In this document: positions 59,289 through 64,000 of the stretch, piece by piece
Position numbering within the stretch: position 1 is the stretch's first letter
How the letters are laid out: every line of letters starts with the position of its first letter
NCBI GenBank assembly: GCA_038030265.1
Contig: CM075937.1
Location: 18,166,001 to 18,230,000, forward strand
Source of the DNA: Corythucha ciliata
Taxonomy: Eukaryota; Arthropoda; Insecta; Hemiptera; Tingidae
Reading direction: 5' to 3'
Length of the DNA stretch: 64,000 bases
Translations under genes and position numbers: made by a program
Notes under the pieces: model-generated
Databases searched by the model: none
Seen by the model: only the letters and a program-made list of their open reading frames with translations
What the model was told of the DNA's origin: nothing

Positions 59289-59463
59289 GCGTCACCATGG
59301 GGCAATTGGCAGTGTGCTGGACATGTAATCCAAAGTTTGCGGGTTCAAATCCCGCCAGGGAGCTCCTTTTTGTCTCCAAACTAGAATTGTGTTGGGCTGT
59401 GCCCTTCCATCGTCGTCCGGAAAGATATAAATTTGATTTAATTTATTTAATTAATTATATTAT
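59289..59463 (+). mobile_element. tRNA-derived SINE
   Basis: A tRNA-like head has A box TGGGGCAATTGG (about 59298), an anticodon-like loop CATGTAA (would be UGU) and a perfect T-arm GCGGGTTCAAATCCCGC. The acceptor strands do not pair, so it is not a functional tRNA. The body ends in an ATTTAATTTATTTAATTAAT tail, as in SINEs. Confidence 0.55.
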
Positions 59464-59539
59464 ACCGGCGACAGCATCTATCGAAATGGTTTGTCTTATC
59501 ACCAGCATTACAAACGTCCGATTGTGAGTACATAGCCAC

Positions 59540-59905
59540 GAATTGGAGAAGTTTCTCGATTTCAACATCGAATGACCTTTTTCGCACAATTTGGCTTTCA
59601 ATTTTTTCGCAATATTGCTATTTGTCAATTTTCCCTGTGCTATCAACAATTTATCCCAATTTTACTCAACGTTTTTTCTAAATTTTAGCCGTGAATTATC
59701 GATTTTCACGACATTTTGTAATTACTTTTTTTCAAAATTTTAGCCACGAATTTGTCTCTTTCAACTGGCGTTTCCCATCTTCTCAATTTTAGATGTGAAT
59801 GAGCGTTATTTGTACACGTTTTAGCCGTGAATTGGCGATTTTCCACAATTTTATCCTCGAAATGGCGTATCCACACAATTTTAGCGACAACTGGTTTTCG
59901 GCATG
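59540..59905 (+). repeat. Family A array
   Basis: Units such as AATTTTAGCCGTGAATTGGCG. Confidence 0.6.
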
Positions 59906-62049
59906 TCGTCGGTCTGTCACTTTTTCCGATAAATTGCATGAAAATGAAAACCAGGCCATTTCTTGGTAGGACAAGAAAAAATCTGTTTTTTTGTTTTTTG
60001 TTTTTTTTGTTTTTGTTTTTTTTTTAGAAAAAAACATTTTTTGGGAATTTCCTCCCAGTACCAAAAAATTCGTTTTCAGTTATACAACTTCAAATAAGTG
60101 GTTCCAGAATTTATATATATATGTATAAACGGATTACTCGTGAAATTTCCTTGCAAGTTGACAACAATATTGCCGTAAAAGTCCACTTTTTGTGGCTAAA
60201 ATCGTCGTTCTTAGCACAAAAGGACCAGTTCACAAAATAACGGAAGTGTGGGCTATCTTCGCGCAACCCACCATCCACCAAGGGCTCAAGTGTGCGATTT
60301 TCAGGTCCATTTTCGCGAGCCCCGGACAAAAACGTCTTTTTTATCCTACTCGATGTGAAAACTCGTGCTTTCATGACTCGCAACTGTCATGAAAATACGA
60401 TTTTCATGTCTAGGCATGAAAATTTTTGCCAAAATTTGTCACCAAGATGCGCTTCGGATAGCTATGGCATTTTGTTTCCTATTCCTGCAGGGGTTTTTCT
60501 CGTTGCCACGCAACGCACCTCTCTTCACTCCTCCACAGCGACCGACGTCGTTCCCACTCACTGAGGCGTTTTCGTTTGCCTAGACGCCCTTTTATTTTGT
60601 ATTTCGTCAAGTACAGATGGGCAAACGTTTTCTTTTTATTCCACCTTCCAGTTCCTGCGTAGGATAAAAAAATCATTTGTACGCCTCGGCAGAAATGCGT
60701 ATTCTGGGCCTCGAAAAATGGTCAGCCTCGGCTGCGTCTCGGCTGGCCACTTTTTTTCTCGGCCCGGAAATGTTCGTCTTTCATGCCTAGGTGTGCAATA
60801 TACTATTCAAGGGATAAAGAGCGACAAGAATGTTGGGGGTAGGACCCACCAAACAATCACGAAGAAATGCATCGAAAGTGCGGTCCAGTCTCCGTTTCTA
60901 CCTCAGACCTTCAGCTACCTGAGCTACTCGGTCCTGGTCTCATCAGCCTGGCAAATGAGCCGAGTACGGAGCCGATGGACCGCCCCTCACCGGGAACGGC
61001 CAATAGCCGGGCTGATGAGTGAAACCCACAAAATTTACGTTTCTGCTCGAAAAATTGGTTTTTAGTGAGTTTTTCGTGGCAACGAAACGCAAAAACGTTA
61101 TTCCAAAGGAAACTATTTCTCCTGTGTGGTCAGAGCGTCTTCCTTTAAATAACGATTGGAGAGGGAATGCCGTAGCTTGAGCGCCCTTCTTCTTGCCTTT
61201 CTGCAGACAGTTGTGCTCGGATTTGGATGCCCTTGCGTGCGGCACCTGTTCCTTTCAGTGATGGTCACTTCCTACGCTATTCGCAGCAGAGAGTTTCCAT
61301 TCTCTTGAAGTCGTAAATGACATACGCTATCTGTTCACACACTTTGGAATAACATACATTCACGGTCACTCTATACGAGTTGACATACGAACTTGCAAGT
61401 TACTATTCAAACGTACACCCGAACAACCAGGGAACAAATGCCAGGACGCGGATACTGCACGGTCGTCCAAACAAACGCAATCGCCGCACCACGCGGTGAT
61501 TTTGTGTTTGCCTACAGCTAGCTCTGCTGAAAGCCCCTGCCCCACGGAAAATGTCTGGCGATCTCAGAAGTGTCACCTTCTAGACCATTAAAAACGTCCT
61601 GCGCAGGTGCCAGACGACCAAATGACCCGGATTTGTCATACTGTGGGCTCCCGGAACATGATTAGTAGTCAATCCTACTAAAATCGGTTTTTAGTGTGAA
61701 AAATCAGCGAAGTTAGTTTATATTATTTCACCACCCAATTATTGGTTAGCTAGCAACGAAACTCCATAAATTGGTTTTTCAGTTATAGGAAAATCGTGAA
61801 CATTTATTTTTCCGTTAGACAGATCAGGAAAATTGGCGCTTCAGGGAGCGAAATTTTAATAAAATGTTGTTTTTTTTTTAGCCAACTAGCCAAACCCAGC
61901 TGTATAACATTGATTTTTAGTGCGCAAAATGAGTGATAAAGCTCCCTGAAGTTGGACACCCTGCGAAACTTACTTGTTTGGAACAAAATTTGCGAAATTT
62001 TTTTTTTGATAGCTTTGGATCATTTTTTTTAATCTCAAGCTTTTCACTT
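59906..62049. other. Mixed unique and foldback sequence, no gene recognised
   Basis: A T-rich tract at 59980-60025 and several CATGAAAA palindromes near 60370-60430. An inverted pair CTCATCAGCCTGGC / GCCGGGCTGATGAG lies at about 60938-61019, around a GC-rich core, and may be a MITE. No coding region is supported; the 90-115 codon frames overlap foldbacks. Confidence 0.45.
60706..60765. repeat. 60-bp near-perfect palindrome
   Basis: GGGCCTCGAAAAATGGTCAG and CTGGCCACTTTTTTTCTCGG flank GCCTCGGCTGCGTCTCGG. The strand can fold on itself over most of its length. Confidence 0.65.
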
Positions 62050-62880
62050 TTACTGAGTTAGATATTTTTCTCAATTTTAGCCAACGATGCGTCATGAAAC
62101 AGCGAATTGGCGTTTTCGCGATCTTGGCCACAGATTAGCACCTGGCCAGTAAACTTCTAATTTCGCGGCATTTCGCCTTCAGAATATTATAATTTTACGG
62201 CTGTTTGTCAGGATTCTATTTCTGTTGGGGTTGGGTTGCCCGGAATCCATATCATGGTCGCTGAGAAAGATCCTCGGAACTCAAAATTTCGCGGAACTAC
62301 AGACCAACACTGACAAGTTCTCGGGAATAAATAGCGGAAACTAGCAATTTCACTGGTATAATTAGACCCGAGGCTGACAATACCGCAATGCGATATAATT
62401 TCACGGCTGTCATTGTCAGACTTGCCGGGTTCACGGCCACAAAAAAAGGGACCGAAACTTGAAATTTCGCTGATATTTACCTCTGATTGATGTAATAATT
62501 TGGTTATTTCTCTCATTTTTACCTTGGGGCATTGCAGGTACATATAATTGAAAATTTTCTCCTCAATTAGAGCTGTGAATTAACGATTTTCCTCAATTCA
62601 ATCCACGAATTAGTGATTTTCTCAATTTTAACAGCGAATTGGGCGGTTTGATCACTTTGAGTAGTAAATTAGCACTTTGTCTCAATTCGATTTGAAAAAT
62701 AATACTTTCCATAATTTTAGCTGCCCTAATTAGTGATCTTCTAATTATTATCCGAGAGTTAGCTTTTTTGATTTCAAAGTTTAGCCTCACAAAAGCATTT
62801 TTTTCTCTTCTAACTATTAATTACTGCTTTTTCTTAATTAGCGAGCCACGGATCAGCTTTTTTCTCCATTTTCCCACGAT
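62050..62880. repeat. Family A and family E arrays
   Basis: 62050-62150 and 62500-62880 are family A. 62160-62500 is family E, with the CACGGCCACAAAAAAAGGGACC block at about 62430. Confidence 0.6.
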
Positions 62881-63167
62881 TCAGGTTGCGATTATTACCA
62901 CAAGATGACAAAAAGGTAAGGCATTGTTCTCTCGTCAGATTCAGTATGCCGTCTCGTAAAAGTGAATATTGCTAATTTTTTAAACATAAAATTCTGTAGG
63001 CTTACGTATCGTTAAAACAACACTCGTTAAAGGCAGTGATTGTAATTTTTAAAATTGATTGACCCGTGCCTGCTCCTCAACTGTCATGCTTGGGAAGTTA
63101 CATTGGACGGGTAAAAAGTTATTAAACTGCGTTTGGGAATCGTAAAGTAAATAAAACACGGGCGAGG

Positions 63168-63205
63168 TATAAAATTAACTATTGTTCAAAAGTCGCCATC
63201 CAAGA
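63168..63205 (+). promoter_or_regulatory. TATA-type core promoter of paralogue 2
   Basis: TATAAAA 63168-63174 in CACGGGCGAGGTATAAAATT, then AGTCGCCATCCAAGACTGG. Nearly identical in sequence and spacing to 58164-58200, although the DNA between the genes is unrelated. Confidence 0.65.
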
Positions 63206-63284
63206 CTGGCAAAACTCAAATAATTTTACATAATTTACAGCCGTAGAGAATTTTCGTTTTGTGACACTAATCAAACTCGTGAGT

Positions 63285-63953
63285 ATGATCGGCTTGTTTC
63301 GGGCCATCGTCATTTATGGTGCACTCGTAAGCGTCAGCGGCTGTGGAAAGCGAGTACCAAACCGTGAGCTATACAAATTGAATTGCTATTATCATTCTCA
63401 TTTCAGGGAATTGTACAATAATAATTATCTTAACAGTTGACGGTAGTTGTGTCATTAGTCTACGCCATACTTTATCACGAGAGGCGATCCTGACCTATTT
63501 GCTCAGGGACGATTTGAAATCAAGGCGGAGTTTGAGCCCCAGCAACGTGCTCGAGAAAATGAAGAGTTTTCATTGTTATTGTGCAGGTCCGGACGAAGAT
63601 CTAGCGTACTGTTACGACGACCGGGTTGATAACTGCCCTTGTGAAATGGACAATGTGTTATTCACGAGAAATAAATCGAAACCATCGTATCTTACACTCG
63701 GATATTGGGCGAAAGGGAAGTTAAAAAAACACCGTTCTCATAAAACAGATGAGAACTTGTCCCCACTCTACACGACTGTCAAGTTTAGACCGCCAGTAGG
63801 CTACATCAACGGGAGTAAAAATGTAATATCGCTGTTACTACCCAGAGCACATAGACCAAGAAGTTTTCCCCATATGACTACTCCCCTGATCTAAACATAA
63901 GACCTCCAGGTTTCAAGGGAGATTTGAGAGACCGGAGAGCCTGGGACAACTAA
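63285..63953 (+). pseudogene. Small secreted protein, paralogue 2, frameshifted near the C-terminus
   Basis: Exon 1 (63285-63342) encodes MIGLFRAIVIYGALVSVSG. An intron of 94 bp ends in ATCTTAACAG, and exon 2 begins at 63437 in phase 1. The reading continues DGSCVISLRHTLSREAIL, FHCYCAGPDEDLAYCYDD, NCPC, PSYLTLGYW, LSPLYTTVKFRPPVGYINGS and LLPRAH, colinear with paralogue 1. It then meets a frame change between about 63851 and 63870. The current frame stops at 63892-63894, while the next frame encodes the conserved tail (YDYSPDLNIRPPGF ... AWDN) to TAA 63951-63953. The net change is one base missing or two gained. Two N-glycosylation motifs are present (NKS, NGS). It may be a recent pseudogene, a shortened allele or an assembly error. 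No AATAAA is visible before the window ends. Confidence 0.65.
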
Positions 63954-64000
63954 CTATTTGAGAATTCGTGCATTTTAACTTTAATTTTAATTATTATCTA

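Noticed and set aside
59289..59365. Functional tRNA gene with UGU anticodon
   Set aside because: The T-arm is perfect, but the acceptor strands do not pair and a SINE-like body and tail follow.

Overview
The window reads as nuclear DNA of an animal, probably an arthropod or other ecdysozoan-like invertebrate. I base this on intron-bearing genes with AATAAA signals, a metazoan oxysterol-binding protein, a Jockey-type non-LTR retrotransposon, gypsy-like solo LTRs, tRNA-derived SINEs and many terminal-inverted-repeat (TIR) transposons. The species cannot be named from the sequence alone. Gene density is very low: one clear conserved gene, two copies of an unrecognised secreted-protein gene, and one weaker gene candidate.

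Layout. 1-1133: 3' end of a non-LTR element, then a solo LTR. 1134-2580: degenerate short-period repeats. 3477-4661 (minus): the oxysterol-binding domain of an OSBP-type lipid transfer protein in one open exon. 5911-8337: a hAT-like transposon with a perfect 8-bp target duplication, filled with two minisatellite arrays. 9371-13880: more arrays and a second hAT-like array carrier. 14226-14288 (minus): a possible micro-exon or recursive splice site. 16981-24025: arrays, a second carrier copy, MITEs and a SINE. 24030-30893: about 6.9 kb of low-repeat sequence without a recognisable gene. 30894-36530: arrays with a piggyBac-like insertion. 36531-37364: a TIR element with 46-bp ends. 40657-45300: array plus a dead Jockey element. 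45462-47890: solo LTR, three successively inserted MITEs and a candidate gene. 51846-57540: arrays and a set of four nested TIR elements. 58164-63953: two tandem paralogues of a small secreted protein gene with matching TATA promoters; the second is frameshifted.

The dominant signal is a system of diverged tandem arrays, mostly with periods of about 28-31 bp and one of about 21 bp, in both orientations over roughly a third of the window. At one locus the arrays are demonstrably the cargo of a hAT-like element with matching TIRs and an exact 8-bp target duplication. At several other places an array stops at, or starts from, a CAGTGGC- or CAGG-type terminus. The best reading is that non-autonomous hAT-like elements spread these minisatellites, and that later MITEs, LINEs and LTR elements broke them up.

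All positions and motifs were read by eye. Family names for short TIR elements are inferences from TIR ends and target duplications. Array boundaries are approximate, about 20-50 bp.
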